Origin: Emiliania huxleyi CCMP1516
Taxonomy: Eukaryota > Haptophyta > Isochrysidales > Noelaerhabdaceae
Assembly (NCBI RefSeq): GCF_000372725.1
Contig: NW_005196756.1
Location: 1,162,229-1,226,228 of the forward strand
DNA: 64,000 nucleotides
Direction: 5' to 3'
Positions 63,504-64,000 of the stretch are shown in pieces (the first letter of the stretch is position 1; the number at the start of each line of letters is the position of its first letter). The position numbers and the translations under genes are program-made. Under the pieces are notes generated by a model, which searched no databases, had not been told where the DNA came from, and saw only the letters and a program-made list of their open reading frames with translations.

Positions 63504-64000
63504 TCAGCTTGCGGCCAAAGACACACATTTGGTGGTGGAGTTGTCCGTGTGGTAGACCTGCAGCGCCTCGCCCTCCGGAGTGAGGACGAAGATGCGCTTG
63601 CCGGCCGACTTCCTCTCCTCAGACCACGTCTGCGGGTCTAGGGCGTCCTCGCCCTCGTCCGCGTCGGGCCAGTCCTCGTTGTCGCCGTCGTGCTCGCTCA
63701 GGTAGAGCCGGCTGCTGTGGTGCAGCAAGTGGCACGGCTCCCGCCAGTCGCCCTTGATCTCCCGCAAGTGCACGCCAGCGAGCAAGAAGACGCGAATGCT
63801 GCGGGCGTTCTTGTCTCCCGCGTAGAGCTCGTCGCCGACGAAGGCGAGCCCGTAGATCCCCTTGCGGAAGACGCCGCGGCCAAAGTGGAGGCGCCGCTGC
63901 AGTGTCACTGGGTCAAAGGCGACGATCGCCTCGGAGACTCCCTCCTGCTCGAGCACCTCGGTTTCTTCGTAATAGCCGACGGCGTACACCAGCCCGTTTG
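63504..64000 (-). CDS. Beta-propeller-like protein, C-terminal part, runs off the window
   Basis: The frame is open to the window edge, so the N-terminus is missing. It reads AVGYYEETEVLEQEGVSEAI, LHFGRGVFRKGIYGLAFVGD, ELYAGDKNARSIRVFLL, HHSSRLYLSEHDGDNEDW and KRIFVLTPEGEALQVYHT, the repeating L-Y-x-x-D/H-x-x-x-x-x-I-x-V pattern of NHL or SMP-30-type propellers. It ends KCVSLAAS at 63504. In the next frame, FGRKLIATVCPWTPRQGELI ALKGI, followed by a stop near 63448, looks like a better C-terminus; a GT dinucleotide gain in the GTGTGT run at 63525-63530 would explain the difference. Function unknown. Confidence 0.6.
   Translation of the reverse strand, partial: NGLVYAVGYYEETEVLEQEGVSEAIVAFDPVTLQRRLHFGRGVFRKGIYGLAFVGDELYAGDKNARSIRVFLLAGVHLREIKGDWREPCHLLHHSSRLYLSEHDGDNEDWPDADEGEDALDPQTWSEERKSAGKRIFVLTPEGEALQVYHTDNSTTKCVSLAAS

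Overview
The window is nuclear DNA of a GC-rich, intron-containing, flagellate protist, most likely a haptophyte alga of the Emiliania/Prymnesium type. This assignment is an inference. It rests on: an axonemal-type dynein heavy chain; a membrane-bound hybrid histidine kinase beside animal/plant-type genes (GSK3-like and CAMK-like kinases, a ubiquitin-specific protease, a JMJD4-like oxygenase, PP2C, a DA1-like peptidase); secreted proteins with SPPPP linkers and cysteine-rich repeats; and many introns that begin with GC instead of GT, a habit I recall being reported for haptophytes. No CRISPR, operon, rRNA or convincing tRNA gene was seen.

Layout. 0-5 kb: 3' part of a dynein heavy chain gene (minus). 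5.9-6.7 kb: DA1-like HExxH peptidase (minus). 6.8-7.7 kb: decayed LINE with a reverse transcriptase. 7.8-9.4 kb: small plus-strand exons and an unplaced minus ORF. 9.4-13.9 kb: hybrid histidine kinase (minus) with repeat-filled introns; a foldback transposon (13951-14755) sits 65 bases upstream of its start codon. 15-18 kb: helicase fragment, a LINE 3' end, and an unknown gene split by a 439-bp MITE. 18-20.5 kb: Tudor-like protein and an unknown minus gene. 20.5-21 kb: TA-flanked MITE. 21.4-23.2 kb: GT8 glycosyltransferase with an ankyrin-like N-terminus. 24.1-28.2 kb: secreted EF-hand protein with seven Cys-rich repeats. 29.5-30.8 kb: Pro-rich single-pass membrane protein. 31.3-34.1 kb: Ser/Thr kinase. 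35.4-38.0 kb: GSK3-like kinase. 38.8-41.0 kb: trypsin-family protease broken by a 1-base frameshift. 41.2-42.1 kb: two small Cys-rich proteins. 42.8-45.9 kb: a complete 3.09-kb TIR transposon carrying a Tudor-like ORF. 47.2-48.4 kb: PP2C phosphatase. 49.8-51.1 kb: glycosyltransferase-like protein. 51.3-52.7 kb: JmjC oxygenase. 55-57.7 kb: small Cys-rich protein and an Ala-rich coiled-coil protein. 58.0-63.2 kb: ubiquitin-specific protease. 63.5 kb to the end: beta-propeller-like protein running off the window.

The genes do not form a pathway. Several encode signalling enzymes and several encode secreted or surface proteins. The most distinctive signals are the GC-AG introns confirmed by conserved protein frames, a family of short introns built from an ATCTCGGC motif, and four structurally complete DNA transposons with recognisable target-site duplications. 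Long GC-rich antisense ORFs are common and were left out where the opposite strand has recognisable homology. Exon boundaries are given only where phase and homology agree.
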